Shown: positions 47,863 to 60,507 of the stretch, piece by piece
How the letters are laid out: each line of letters starts with the position of its first letter
Numbering within the stretch: position 1 is the stretch's first letter
Notes under the pieces: model-generated
Told to the model about the DNA's origin: nothing
What the model saw: the letters and a program-made list of their open reading frames with translations, nothing else
The model's database searches: none
NCBI GenBank assembly: GCA_902806595.1
Contig: CADCXC010000013.1
Location: 992,001 to 1,056,000, forward strand
DNA: 64,000 bases
Direction of reading: 5' to 3'
Source of the DNA: Pyrenopolyporus hunteri
Taxonomy: Eukaryota; Ascomycota; Sordariomycetes; Xylariales; Hypoxylaceae
Position numbers and translations under genes: made by a program

Positions 47863-49772
47863 ATGGCGGCTTTGTAAGTAGGACCCTGCCTATCCGCGTG
47901 GCACTTGCGATCCCCCTTTACTAATCGAACCAACCAATAGTGAGAACTTCGATAATATCTTCCTGGACCTGTCTAAGGAGTCGGGGAAGTGTCGATTCGC
48001 CGAAAATGGTCTCGGATGGAAGCCCTCTACCGGCGGCAACACTTTCACTCTCGACCGCAGCGATATTGCCAGCGCGCAATGGAGCCGTGCCGCTAAAGGC
48101 TACGAAGTCAAGATTCTCAAGAGATCTTCTGAGCTAGTCCATCTCGACGGCTTCCAGCAAGAGGTAGGGGATTGCCCTCCGTCGCCTTGTCGCGATACTT
48201 TGTTCCCCCGGTCGCTGACAATATTTTAGGATCTGGAGCGCTTGAGCAAAATCTTCAAGAACTGGTATAGCATAAATCTCGACCCCAAGGAACATGCACT
48301 ACGAGGCTGGAATTGGGGCAAGACGGAATTCAGCAAGGCTGAGCTTGTCTTCAATGTCCAGAACAAGCCTTCCTTCGAAATACCCTACTCCGAGATTTCC
48401 AACACCAACCTTGCCGGCCGCAATGAAGTATCCGTGGAATTCGCCGCTTCGAACGAGGACGACACAGGCACCAACGGACACCTGGGTGGTGCGCGAGGAC
48501 GTGGCAAAAAATCGGGCGCAGGCAAAGATCAGCTTGTGGAAATGCGTTTCTATATCCCCGGCACCACGACTCGAAAGGAGACGGAAGGAGAAGACGCAGG
48601 AAGCGGTGCCGAAGAGGAGAAAAATGCAGCCACTCTGTTTTATGAGACATTGATGGACAAGGCCGAGATCGGCGAGACCGCTGGCGATGCTATCGCTACG
48701 TTCCTGGAAGTCCTACACCTTACCCCACGGTTCGTCTACCTAACTCGGCCCCTACTTACCTTGCAGCTTTTGCTCACTAGTGTGCAGTGGACGGTTTGAT
48801 ATCGACATGTATGAAGCGTCGTTCCGACTCCGTGGCAAAACGTATGACTACAAGATTCAGTATGAGCACATCAAAAAGTTCATGGTGCTACCAAAACCGG
48901 ACGACCTACATTTTATGCTGTGTATCGGGCTAGATCCACCTCTCCGCCAGGGACAGACGAGGTACCCGTTTATAGTCATGCAGGCTAAGAAGGATGAGGA
49001 GGTGACCATTGACCTTAACCTTACCGAGGAGCAGCTTAATGAGCAGTACAAGGATCGCCTGCAGCCGCATTACGAACAGCCACTACACCAAGTCATCACC
49101 TACATCTTCAAGGGCCTTGCTAACAAGAAGATCACCTCTCCCGCCAAGGATTTCATGACGCACAGGAACCAGTTCGGCATCAAGTGCTCGATAAAGGCGG
49201 CCGAGGGGTTCCTGTACTGCCTCGAGAAGGCGTTTATGTTCGTACCGAAACCCGCCACCTACGTTTCGTACGACCAAACGTCTTCGATTGTTTTCTCCCG
49301 AGTCAGCGGTGCAGTGTCCGCTTTATCGACCTTCGATATTGCGGTTCATATGAAGAGCGGCGGAGCGCCACACCAGTTCAGCAATATTAATAGAGAAGAT
49401 CTGAAGGCGCTCGAGGGCTTCTTCAAACTCAAGGGCCTGCGCGTTAAGAACGAGATCGACGAAGATGCCAACCTGCTTGCGGCTGCCCTCCGCGAGGAAG
49501 CCATGGACGAATCCGAGGAGGAGGTAGTCGGCACCAGAGCGGACCGTGGATCGGCCGACGAGGATGAGGAGAGCGTAGACGAGGACTTCCAGGCCGAAAG
49601 CGAAAGCGACGTTGCCGAAGAGTATGATTCGGCTCACGAGTCGTCTGGCTCCGGAAGCGCCGAGAGCGACGTCGACGGCGAGATGGATCGAGATGAAGAC
49701 GAAGACGAAGATATGGCAGACGAGGAAGAAGAACAGAAGCCCAAAGCGAAGAAACAGAAAACCGGGAAATAA
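47863..49772 (+). CDS. POB3: FACT complex subunit Pob3 (SSRP1 homologue)
   Basis: Exons 47863-47873, 47941-48163, 48230-48729 and 48788-49772, coding for 572 residues. MAAFENFDNIFLDLSKESGK opens the Pob3 N-terminal PH-like domain (about 1-105, GWKPSTGGNTFTLDRSDI). The SSRP1 structure-specific-recognition region follows (RLSKIFKNWYSINLDPKEH, ALRGWNWGKTEF, VSVEFAASNED). Next is the Rtt106-like tandem PH module (about 195-460: GRFDIDMYEASFRLRGKTYDY, QGQTRYPFIVMQ, IKCSIKAAEGFLYCLEKAF). A long acidic tail (about 470-560) and a Lys-rich end (KPKAKKQKTGK) finish it. It lacks the HMG box of animal SSRP1, as fungal Pob3 does. With Spt16 it remodels H2A-H2B during transcription and replication in the nucleus. 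The 11-nt first exon follows from phase. Confidence 0.97.
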
Positions 49773-51914
49773 AGTCACCCTCCCTTATTTCCCCTCCCCA
49801 ATCGTCTCGGCATAGACCCGCGCTGTTTGTAATTCAATTGTTCAGGTGGCGGATTTGGGTGGTAATGGCGTTACGGTGGTTTTGTTGCTCTACTTGAGCA
49901 CAATTTTTGCGTTTGCTCTAGGGCTTGCGAATCCCGAACGGAAATATTCGACTGAGTTGATAATAATTTGCGCGTAAGCATGGCAGATATGGACAGAGAC
50001 GTCTAGGAAGAGCTGAGTATGGTCGATACGACTAATCGATAGTGATGCCTTATGATAGGGTCTCAAGACACGTTTAGAGACGATTCGCATACTACGAATA
50101 TCACTATTCCCAAGATACACTGGAGCTATTAATGTAGATCAAAAAGCATATCCAGGCGAGAGTGGTGTGAGAGAGCGTAAATCCGGAGTTCTTGTTTCGC
50201 AGGTAATGGTTAGTAGGATGTTTAGGGGGTGGTTAGTGAGGTGGCTAGTGAGATCTCTTAAATGCTTAGGGGGTTAAACTAAGGCTCTAGTCAAGTTCGA
50301 TTTCTCCTAGTCTTCCGAACTCTCGGCACGCCTAACCATTTCGTACAGGGACGTTCCAGTGCTCCTGCAGTTTTTTTTTTTTTTTTTTTCTTAGCGGACG
50401 CCGTCTGCGGTTAAAACATGGCCACACCATCACTCGTCTGGTACATACCTGTAGCTCGCATATTTGTTTCCTGCACTAAGGTAGGAACCTACCGAGGTAT
50501 CTAGGGTAGTAGACAGTACATGCATGCCTGCACTTCATCTTCGGATAACTTTCAAAAATTTTCACTTTCTTACATGGGATGTGCTAGGTAGGTTACAAAG
50601 AGACATGCGAGCTTTTACTGGAATAATTAGTTTGCTCTATCGCATACCTCCTATTTGACGGCGGAATGTCAGGCCAAGCTACTATGACGTATGAAAGCAG
50701 AGGAAATATACCCGTGCTTAGGTATACATTATACAAACCCAAAGGTACCGTACTCCTTATAGTATAGTAACTTAGGCACTATGCGCCAATACCTAGGTAG
50801 GTCGCGAAAGTATGGTCGGTACTATAATTTAACCTATGCACCTAGATGTTCATGCAAGACTAGGTCATTTAACAAAACCTTAGGTACTTACCTCTTCCCA
50901 CCCCTTATCTGGGAAGGACTTGAGTCTCTTCGGCCGATGATGTATACTGGGTAATTTTACGGTGCTAGGCGAAGTATGTTCGCTGGGGTATTCCTCATTA
51001 GGCATGGTTTGTTTCTATATTTTACCCGTCAGCTCTATGCGCCTACCTTCCATGGTGGCTGCAGTGCTATAGCAGTAGGAATTGAGCTGTGCTACCTACG
51101 GGGTACCCTGAGAGTGGTACAGTTCGGTATCGTACAGTACATCTTAACTTTATTAAAGGTACAAACATATACTAATTGATAGCATGTCGTCAGTCGTCAG
51201 TCGTCAAGGTAAGACTTGCCCATTTTTCGTCCAAGATCGAAGAATTGACCTTGGAAGTTCGAGTTGCTTCCTACCACCTAATTTAACCTTATTCATATAC
51301 CCAACCTTTGTATTATACAATCCCATTTTCCTCCCCCATCAATATTTTTTCTTGTCCCCTGCGTCTCGCTCCCTTTTTGTTCATTTTTTATCCCTTCCTT
51401 TCCCTTTTCCGTATCCGTTCGACACCGACATACACGCCTAACGCCAACAGAAGATTGGCATTGATGTAAACTGCACTTGGCCTACCTGGGTCCCACGTTT
51501 GGCCTGGCCTAGATTTTCCCTGGTTCAGCCAAACCAAAACCAAATAGATCAGCCGACTCCGCATCGCGTCTTTCGAGCATAAGACGTCGAGGGAACTGCG
51601 AACCCCCCAAAGCTTCAAAAACCCCCACTGCGAAGGACCCTTTTAGATATCAGTAGCCACTCTACGTTCGTGCCGTACTCCTTTTTCTAGTACGAAAAAG
51701 AACCCGAAAAAAAAAGAAAAGAAAAAGAGAACCCGCCAACCCTTTTTCGCTCTCCACTCGAAGTCGGTGCTTTCTATTTCCATTATTATTCGTTATTATA
51801 CTAGTTAAAAAAACGGTCTATCATTCGTCAATCATACTAAATTTGGAAGATATTCCACACGCACGCACACCCCCGGATTCCCTTTTGCTCGACACCCACG
51901 TACAACCGTAATAA
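49773..51914. other. Spacer between POB3 and the FHA-RING gene
   Basis: No gene recognised. It contains a 19-nt poly-T run (50371-50389), CCTAGG motifs (for example 50792), a triple GTCGTCA repeat (about 51186-51206) and, from about 51300, a pyrimidine-rich stretch likely to be the promoter and leader of the next gene. Confidence 0.5.
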
Positions 51915-53769
51915 ATGTTCACGCAGCCTACAACTCCATCCCCGGGCCTTTTCCCGCCTCTCACATCCTCTACTACCGCTCCAGCCGCCTCTCCTTCCTC
52001 CCCGGGTCGAGGCAGCAGGTTACGGGGTCTGATCCATCTCCATCTCTTGTCGCGCGACACTTCCAGCCTCGTCCATCATAATCGAGTTGTCTCCAACGAC
52101 ACACCCGCCGCTCCAATCTCGCCTTCTTCCCCCGCTACTACGTCCCGTCACGCATCGACGTCTGCGGCCCCCAACGGCGGTGCCTTCGATCCGCATAACG
52201 TAACAATAGATTCGAACAACGACTCGAGCAGGACTCACCGTCGCCGGGCCAGTAGATATTCGGAGGCCGCTTCCGAGGCTCTATTAAACTCGAGATTAGA
52301 ACGAGATACTCAAGTTGAAACGCTAGCCCACTCAGCGGACGCAGATATGACGCGAACGCGGTCGGCCACCACGGGCGACCTAAGCCACGACATGCTACCG
52401 ACAATTCGCTTCTCCGCGTTCTACGATGCGCGGTCGCTCCGGCCATCGCTTTCGTTCACCCCGATCTCGCGTACGCTACCCACGGGCAAGGAGACGATTA
52501 GAGTAGGTCGATACTCGGAACGGGAGAACCACGCCCCTGTGCCTATCAACACGCCTTCTGCCGCCCCGGTAGGTTTCAAAAGTAAGGTGGTAAGCCGCCG
52601 ACACTGCGAATTCTGGTTCGAGAAGGGGAAATGGTATATCAAAGATGTTAAAAGTTCTTCCGGCACGTTTCTCAACCACATCCGTCTAAGTGCACCGGGT
52701 ACCGAGTCCAAGCCGTTTCCCATCAATGATGGTGACATAGTACAGCTAGGCATAGACTTCAAAGGTGGTGAGGAGATGATCTACCGATGCGTGAAGATGC
52801 GCATAGAACTAAATAGAGGTTGGCAATCTAAGCCCAACACCTTCAAGTAAGTTTCACCTTATCTCATTTTTCCCCTCCTCTATATAAGTTCTTACGAGTT
52901 TTATAACGGGGTGTTTATGTCCCCTTACATACACTTCGTCGTCCGACTTAACTTTGGTATAATAACGATGACTGACGAGTCGACAGCATGGCAACGCACA
53001 AGCGTCTGCGGGACTTAACCTCGACAGCTTCATCAGCCCATGCGCAAGACTGTTCCATTTGCTTAAACGCGATAGCAGTACGTACTCGGATTTCGAATCT
53101 TTCTAATCTCATTTATCCATTCGTTACTAACACACATCTTCTCTATAGCCGTGTCAATCTCTCTTTGTTGCCCCCTGCTCCCATACATGGCACTACAAAT
53201 GTATCCGCGAGATGTTGACCGGGCCGTCGTCGCCGATCTTCATATGCCCAAATTGCCGAGCTACCGCCGACCTGGACGCCGAGGTGGACGAACCGTCGGA
53301 CGAGTGGCAGCAGCTAGACTCGGGTGTAGAAGATATTCAGGAAGATAAGCCTGCTGATCCGCCATGCCAAGCAAACGACGAGGTGGAGTCAGTCGAGACT
53401 CCGCCAGCGAATACCAACGGCCAGGCACAACAGCCGTCCGCCGGAGGCGATCCGGGCGACATAACAATGCAAATCGACGCCGGCGCGATCGCGCAGCCGG
53501 TTCTATTGAGACACGCCGTGACAGAGCCGGTCCCGATACCGAATGCGACGCCCCGCATCACTAATGGTGACCGGACCGTAACCAATCGAACGCCCTCGCC
53601 GAATAACCACCCGTTAGCCAATGGTAACGAGGGTCCAATCACCCCGCGCAATGATGCGGGGCCATGGGTGTTCGATGGCAATCCCGCGCGGACAAGCCAG
53701 GAAAGCACTAGGCGAAACGGTATGAGCAGTCTAGACGCTGCAGCGCAGGTCGAGGTCGACAGATCATAG
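51915..53769 (+). CDS. FHA-RING E3 ubiquitin ligase, Dma1/Dma2 (CHFR-like) family
   Basis: Exons 51915-52846, 52987-53077 and 53149-53769, coding for 547 residues. A long Ser/Thr/Pro-rich N-terminus (1-165) precedes MLPTIRFSAFYDARSLRPSL and an FHA domain (about 190-300) with IRVGRYSERE, VVSRRHCEFWFEKGKWYIKD and SSSGTFLNHIRLS, the phosphothreonine-binding loops. The RING-H2 finger spans 333-377 and has all eight ligands: C333, C336, C351, H353, H356, C359, C374 and C377 (DCSICLNAIA joined to PCQSLFVAPCSHTWH). The tail is acidic then disordered. Yeast Dma1/2 and S. pombe Dma1 act in spindle-position checkpoint, septin control and mitotic exit. The order FHA then RING and the spacing fit this family. 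Confidence 0.93.
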
Positions 53770-55509
53770 TAGATCTATGACTTTTTATCCTGCCTTGATC
53801 TACTTGTTGCCTGACCTGAGACGTCCCACCCTTAAGATGGCCGAGGGAGAGATTTGAGGGAAAGGTCCTATAGAACAGTGCTGCGATACCGTATGTATGG
53901 TTGAAAATTCAAGCCCTGACGAATACGCCGCGGCCTTCAACGACATACGACGACGTCGGCGCTTGAGATGGCTACCGATGATGCAGTTTACAGCCTGTAT
54001 CGGATCCTTGGGGTTCATAGCGAGTGTAAGAAGCGTGTCCGGAGAGGGGAGCGTGAACGGATATCGACTGTTGCTCGGGACGAAGGGGCTTCCATACACT
54101 CATCTCATATTTGCTCAGTCCCAATTAGAAGCCAACAGAACGGGCTAGGAGCCAAAGCCAGGGATGACCACCCGGCAGGGCCTGTCGTCGATATCACAGC
54201 AAAAGCTAGGGGATGCCGGAAAGCGGTGCTGGGGGGTTTGACAAGATAGGGTTGGTGAGTATATAGCACCCAGGGGTCAGGATGCGTGGCTATTCACAAG
54301 CATTTCGGTTCTGGCGCGTTTGGGCCAATTTGTCTATCTTGTTTTTCATTTGGGTGGGATATGGTGTCTACGAAGCATGTGTCCATGGGAGTTGTAAAGT
54401 ATAGAATGCATCGAAGGCTAGGCAAAGGCGGTCAGCCACGGTAATGGGAGTCCGGTATATATGGTGACGGCATAATACTATTATGAGTCCGTCACAAGTG
54501 AATGAATGAAGTATTTTTTTCTCTTCTTCTTTCTTCTCTTCCCCCCTGGTTCATTATCGTAAATGAGCCACGGAACACTTTATATTAGTACGTACAGGTA
54601 CTTACCTGGTATATTAAGAGAGACGAGCTCGTATAGGATCTTGAGTTTTTCATAGGTACCTACCTAAGGTAGGTATGTAAGTATAAAAAAGGGGAGAAGA
54701 TGACGTGAAGTTACAGCTGTCAACTGCCTACCTTTCTCTTCTATGTCGTCTAAGAATAGCCCTATAACCTGTCGAAGGTTCTTAAGATGTACTTGTATAG
54801 GGTGGAGAAGGATATGTACATGGAGTTAGCTGCGGCGATCCATACGTCCAAATGTACCTAGGTAGGTACCTAGGTATGTATCTGCCATCCGTCGTAATAT
54901 ACGCAAGTACATTCGTTGGATAAGTAAGGGTAGCTTCGGCCCATGCACGCACGCACGCCCACATATGCCCACATACAGGGGCACTAATAAGAAATTCAGG
55001 GATCTACACTAGGGAATTTAGGGAAATAGCTTGGCTTTTAGCTGGACTTTAGCAGTTGCGAGCTCGGAGAAAACGATTGAATTCGGAGGTCGAGGTTAAT
55101 TCTCGTCGGCTTACCTTACGAGACGTTCCCGTCCCCAAGTAACCGCCCAAGTACATAATTATTTCTCGTCAATGGATTCATTGTTGGCCAGCCCTTAGAA
55201 GAAGATCCAGCTTACCTTACTAAGAATGGAAACCGGCTCGTGATCCGTTTATCTTTTTTTCCCCTTCCTCATCCTCATCTCTTCTCTTCTCTCCTGCTAA
55301 TATCGTGTTCCTCGTTTTTTTTCCACCAACACCCCGGCACGCGACTAAAGACGAGGGACGGGAGAGCCGCCGGTAAACCGACCCCTGTGGTGTAGTCTTC
55401 TTGCCGGGTCGATTTGCCGTATAGCAGAGATAAAGAGGCAGCTCAACGAGACGGGCGACTCTCAAAGAGCTATTGAGTGCCACTTGAGTCGTCCGCTTGA
55501 AGCGACGCC
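53770..55509. other. Spacer between the FHA-RING gene and OAC1
   Basis: No gene supported. A short open frame at 53897-54148 (+) has no recognisable domain. CCTAGG/TAGGTA motifs cluster at 54655-54680 and 54857-54880. The last ~250 bp are CT-rich and probably hold the OAC1 promoter. Confidence 0.5.
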
Positions 55510-56809
55510 ATGTCGACCACCGCTGGGTACGAAGCTAGATTACTAGATAGCCACCATCTGCCGTTCAAGCTCCGCGAGCTAACCCGAGGATTATAGGGCC
55601 TTCGTGGCCGGCGGTATAGCTGCCGTCGGCGCCGTCACAGCCACACATCCCTTCGAGACGGTCAAAATTCGGTACGCATGCCATTAAAACTACCATTACC
55701 CCCTTCCCAATCTACACAAAGGGCTTTTAGATAGGCGGTTTTTCTGTGTTACGCAATCAGCGCAAGACTTAGCCTTAGGGGAGGGTATGGATCGTCAAAG
55801 TAATTTAGACAACCGCTACGGAACCGGGCTGACGCGGAGTTCGTCTTGCGACTCACCACAGAATGCAGCTCCAGGGCGAGCTCCAAACCAAGGGCCACCA
55901 GCCACACCATTACCGAGGCCCCTTCCACGGCGTCAGCGTCATCGTGCGCAACGAGGGCCTGCGCGGCATATACCGCGGCATCGGGTGCGCGTACGTCTAC
56001 CAGGTGCTGCTGAACGGGTGCCGACTGGGCTTCTACGAGCCGATGCGCCACGGACTCGCCTCGCTGCTGCTGCGTGACGGCGCCGCCCAGAACCTCGGCA
56101 TCAACATGTTGTGCGGCGCCACCTCCGGAATCATCGGAGCAGCCGCCGGGAGCCCCTTCTTCCTCGTCAAGACCCGCCTACAGAGTTACTCCCCATTCCT
56201 GCCCGTCGGCACCCAGCACAACTACCGCAACGCCTTCGACGGCCTCTCCCAGATCTACCGCGCCGAGGGTTTCAGAGGGTTATACCGCGGCGTCGGGGCC
56301 GCCATGATTCGCACAGGCTTCGGCAGTTCCGTTCAGCTGCCTACGTACTTCTTCGCGAAGAGAAGGCTCGTCAGGCACCTCGGTATGGAGGAGGGCGCGC
56401 CGCTACACTTAGCGAGTAGTACGGTATCAGGGTTCGTCGTCTGCTGCTTTATGCATCCGCCTGGTACGTATCCTCCTCTTCTCCCCGTTCCCCCAATCGT
56501 ATTCCCATATCGCTATAACGAAGGGCATAATCCGTTCCCGTAAATCGAGCGTGTGCTAATGAACGGAAAGACACCATCATGTCGCGGCTATATAACCAAA
56601 ACGGCAACCTATACAAGGGCGTATTTGACTGCCTAGGCAAGACGATCCGCACCGAAGGCTTCTTCGCTATATATAAGGGCTTCCTGCCGCACTTGGCGCG
56701 TATCCTACCCCACACCATACTAACCCTCAGCTTCGCTGAGCAGACAAACAAACTAATACGCAAGATTGAGCGTAAAATATTACCCGCCTCGGCGCTAAAC
56801 AAGGCCTAG
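55510..56809 (+). CDS. OAC1: Mitochondrial oxaloacetate/sulfate carrier Oac1-like
   Basis: Exons 55510-55526, 55597-55671, 55862-56463 and 56571-56809, coding for 310 residues. Three ~100-residue carrier repeats are present with their PX[D/E]XX[K/R] signatures: THPFETVKIRMQLQ (repeat 1, read across intron 2), SPFFLVKTRLQ (repeat 2, acidic position degenerate, as is common in this family) and HPPDTIMSRLYNQ (repeat 3, across intron 3). Post-signature G-x-[YG] motifs are GIYRGIG, GLYRGVG and AIYKGF. Six membrane helices are expected, e.g. AFVAGGIAAVGAVTA. Oac1 moves oxaloacetate, sulfate and related anions over the inner mitochondrial membrane. The short MSTTAG start exon and size fit; a different anion specificity within the subfamily is possible. 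Confidence 0.95.
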
Positions 56810-57393
56810 GCCGTGGTTCAAAAGGAACGAGAAGATTAGACGACGTGATGATGTGATATGATACGTACGACATGGCTGGGGGGGCGAGAAGAATATACAG
56901 AGATATGAGGATATAAATAACGAGTAGAGTTCATTGCCTAAGTGCTCTAAAGTTCAGCCCATTGATCATACTGGTCCGGGGGATTTTTATCTTCACGGCC
57001 AGCACATGATCCCTGGCATATACTCACGTATATACAGACGAGACGAGCTACGGAGTCGACCGGCGACCTACCACGTTTCAACGTCATAGACAGAGCACGG
57101 ATAGATCAGGAGATATCACTCAGGTTCATTTACACTCGGACGTCTTGTCTTGTTTGACCGAGGTTTAGACAGGAAGGGGGAGGTGTTGTTTAGGAGTAAG
57201 GTGGTTAGACAAGCGGATATACTACTATTACTACTAGTACCAAAAGGTCAGGGGATAGGTAGCCGGAGTAGAAAAGAAAGGATATTTCAACGTTTGCATA
57301 ATTTGATTTAGGTCCTTTTTGGCTTCTTCGATGAGTGCTGTGTCGAATCCGAGTGCCAAATCTGAAGCTAGGTAAAGATAATATCTAGGTACT
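56810..57393. other. Convergent 3' spacer OAC1/NCS2
   Basis: 584 bp between converging stop codons. No gene or notable repeat seen. Confidence 0.5.
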
Positions 57394-58885
57394 CTACCCA
57401 CGTATCGACCTCTCACACCCATAGCACAGCTTCCGTCCCCCCTTCCTCTCCGCCCCCTCGCCATCCTCGTCACCGATCTCCCCCCTCCACCGCTCATCCC
57501 CTAACTCATCTAGCCCCGCGCCGCAAAGCCCGCACCACGTACCCCGTCTGCTTCCCTGTTGTTTACCACCACCACCATCTACATCATTATCGCCATCACC
57601 ACCGCTCTTCCGCAACTTCCCCGTCGTCCGCACCACGTTGGCCATCACCGACGGGTAGCTCGCCTCCACGTCCGCGAAGTACCGCGCCAGCACGTCGTCG
57701 ATACTCAGGTCCCGGTGCGAGACGACCGCGCCGCCGCCGCCGCCGCCGCCGCCTTCCTTGGTGTTAGAGCTGATCTTGTGCGCTTCGGAGGGCGGCAGGA
57801 GAGGCGTGAGAGGGGGCGAGGCGTGGGCGAGGTAGGAGACGAGTTCCTTGCGGAAGAGCTCTCGGAGGGGGCTGTATATCGGTAATGGCGTTGTAATATT
57901 GGTATTGGTATCGGCGTCCTCGGCATTAGTGCTATCACCAATACCCCCGTCGCCGCCCAAACTCCTGGGCACGGCCACGACCCCGTCGTTCACCAGCCCC
58001 GGCACCGAGAACCCCCGGCCCTTGGCCGTCTCCGCTAGCGTCAGCTCCGCCAGCGACGTCGTGCTGTGGCCTAGCAGCAGCGCGTCGCACCCGCGCGCCG
58101 TCGCCGCCGCGGCGAGAACGTGCCGCACGAGTAGCCTGCGCGTGTCGGCGCGGGACGTCGCGGATGGGAGGAGTGAGAGGATTTGCGAGAGGCGGTGCGC
58201 GGGGGTTGGGGTTGGGGTTGGGGCTGTGGAGGGGGAGGGGGGGACGGGAGTAGGGAGCGAAGACCAGTCGATCGAAGGTAACTCCAGCGCCGAGCTCAGG
58301 GGCACGACCTGCAACTGCGCGTCCGGGAAGCGCGCGCGGTAAGCCGCGAGGAACGGTTGCTGGTCCGCGGCGTCCTGCCCCGCCGAAGACGGGGACGAAG
58401 ACGAAGGAGCATAAGAAGAATAAGAATAAGGGGGAACCGTGTCGTCGACGACGTGCACGGCGACGTACTCGAACCGCGAGGTCTTCTGCCCGCGCGCGCG
58501 CTGCTGCCGCACGTTCTCCGTGAGCACGTGCAGCAGCGCCGTGGACGACGGCCCGCACGACAGGCCGACCAGGTAGCGCTGCGGCCGCCGCTGGCCCTTG
58601 GCCCGGGGCGCCGTGGTGTCCCGCTGCAGCGCCTCGAGGCGCTTGATGGCTTTGCTGGAGACGTAGTATGCGAAGCAGGACCTGTTGCGGAGGGTGATTG
58701 GTTAGCGTCGTGATAGATGAAATAGGTGAAGAATAAGCGGGAGGTAGGTAGGTATGTAAGTGTTATACTAACTTGCATACGGTCTCGGCTCCCCGCAAGT
58801 CTATGGTGCCTTCGTGCTCCTTGCACCGGTTGCAGGGCCGGGAAATCCCCGCCGTGTCGGCCGGGGGTGCGGCCGTTGTCGTCAT
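57394..58885 (-). CDS. NCS2: Cytoplasmic tRNA 2-thiolation protein 2 (Ncs2/Ctu2)
   Basis: Exons in coding order: 58885-58773 and 58681-57394, coding for 466 residues. N-terminal zinc-binding CxxC pairs: PCNRCKEHEG and VCKSCF (the second across the intron). The degenerate PP-loop YLVGLSCGPSSTALLHVL lacks the SGGxDS of Ctu1, as expected for Ctu2. ADTRRLLVRHVLAAAA and GCDALLLGHSTTSLAELTL are family blocks, as is YSPLRELFRKELVSYL. C-terminal CxxC pairs are GTWCGLCGAG and KLCYGCERS. With Ncs6/Ctu1 and the Urm1 pathway it makes the 2-thio group of wobble mcm5s2U in tRNA-Lys, -Glu and -Gln in the cytosol. A nine-Gly tract coded by a GCC/CCG repeat (about 57724-57751) and a long Thr/Pro linker are species-specific insertions. 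Confidence 0.95.
57724..57751. repeat. CCG trinucleotide repeat inside NCS2 (poly-Gly)
   Basis: Nine GGC/GGN codons on the minus strand within a variable linker. It is in frame, so length changes would only alter the Gly run. Confidence 0.9.
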
Positions 58886-59255
58886 CGGGGATAGTGGTTA
58901 CCGCCTCCGATGATGATTCCTGATTCGGAAACGAGGTTGAGGTAATTGGGCCCAAGGACAATTCTATGCCATAAAATAAGACGGCACACGAACCCGCTTT
59001 ATTATGACTTTTATACGTTGATAATTGTTTTAAGTTGAAAAGTTGAGTCGAACTTGAGTCATTAAGAATTCTTCTCGTTGATCACGTGGTCGCGATTATC
59101 GGGTGCTATACTTTGCCCCTTATAAGTTTACAATTAATTCCTTATAACAACTAATATCTATGATATAATTTCATTGGGCTACGGGAATCCCATATAGATC
59201 TCAACAATTTATTCCATTTTTATTACTGGAGAGGACGGTGTAGCACAACTACCTC
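58886..59255. other. Spacer between APH-family kinase and NCS2
   Basis: 370 bp, AT-rich in the middle. It holds the NCS2 promoter and the kinase gene's 3' region. A CACGTG box lies at about 59083-59088 (GATCACGTGGTC). Confidence 0.45.
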
Positions 59256-60507
59256 TCATCTCGTCGTACTGAACAGGCCTGCGAGATCGCTTTCCTCAAA
59301 CCATCGCCGGTCCTTGTTCCATGCGTGGTCTATAATATCCCGTCCGAGGCGCGCGCACTCTTCCACCTGCTGCTCCGTGCCCCATCCCGGGACCGACGTC
59401 CCAAAGCAGACTAGATGAGCCCCAACTTGGATGGCCGTGCGAAAAGCGAAGTCCTCGCTCACAGGGCCGTAGCCTTCGACGAACCCCTGGATTAGGGCTA
59501 GGCCCGCCTGGATAGATTTATAGAACTTCAACTCGTATAGTTCTGCGATCATCTGGCCCAAGTCGAGGTTGGGCTTTCCCACCTGTGCCATCTCCCAGTC
59601 GATCACGAACACCGGTACATCTACACCCTCCTGAACTTTGGCGTGTGGCATGAGGATGCTGATCCTACTGTCAGTGCAAAGCTCACAGAGTGTATATTCG
59701 GAACACCTACTTTCCAGTCCAGAAGTCTCCGTGGATAACCTGAAGTTGACTCTCGTCCTTCAGCTCCGCGGCAGCCATGTTCTTAACCTCCTCGAAGAGA
59801 CCTTCGGCACCGCCAAGGGCATTCGGGAACTGCTTAACCCTGTCTAGAAGCCACGAGAAATTTATCATGTGCTTCAGCTGTTGCAGCTCCTTATTTCCGG
59901 CAACGATGCGCCGCAGCTCGGCTTGCTGCGCGGCCCAGTCGTGGAAGCTTCGAAGCCACCTTCCCAAGGCTTTTCCAAGCTGGACACTTCGATGCGCCGT
60001 ATTCTCTGAGAATTCTGCCACTTGCGGCTTCTGCGCAAAGGACTTCAGATCGACGCCGTTACGCAGCAACTCCTGAACCTGGGTATTGTTCTTTTCGTCA
60101 AAATGGAACAGCCTAGGCGTTCTTACGACAAAGTTGTAGGGATCGTTCTCGTCGGCCTTACCGACAATAGGAAAGGCCGAGAGCGCCCTAAGACATTCTT
60201 CTTCGATGCGCTGCGAAAAGTTAGTATTCAACTACCGCTAATTTGTACAATGCGTATGCTTCTAGAGGGTTGGGCGTACGCAGCGGGACAGCGTCAACTT
60301 GAAGCTTGGGGTGTTCGCAATAAAGTCCTCGGAATGCTTAACGAGAACCTCTTGCGTATCGTCCTCGAGCGGTTGTGATAGAGTTGCACGGTATATAAAA
60401 TTAGCCGTCCCCCCTGAGAGCATTTCCAATGACGAGGCCTCGTAGGGAGTGCCCTTGAGGCTCTCGAGGACCTTGGAGGTAATCTCCTCGCGGCTTATTG
60501 ATGCCAT
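59256..60507 (-). CDS. Aminoglycoside-phosphotransferase-family small-molecule kinase
   Basis: Exons in coding order: 60507-60280, 60210-59711 and 59667-59256, coding for 379 residues. N-lobe: LEMLSGGTANFIYRATL (glycine-rich loop) and EVLVKHSEDFI with the ATP-binding Lys. RC is joined across intron 1 to RIEEECLRAL, holding the alpha-C Glu. In the C-lobe, VIHGDFWTGN (completed by intron 2 splicing) provides the catalytic His236, Asp238 and Asn243, and VFVIDWEMAQ the metal-binding Asp266. The fold is the APH/choline-kinase/methylthioribose-kinase type. The substrate cannot be read; fungal members are often annotated as MTR-kinase-like but are unproven. No targeting signal is seen. TACTAAC is visible as the intron 1 branch site. 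Confidence 0.9.

Noticed and set aside
58296..58961. 221-codon minus-strand frame overlapping NCS2
   Set aside because: Out of frame with the conserved NCS2 exons; Arg/Ser-rich shadow caused by high GC.
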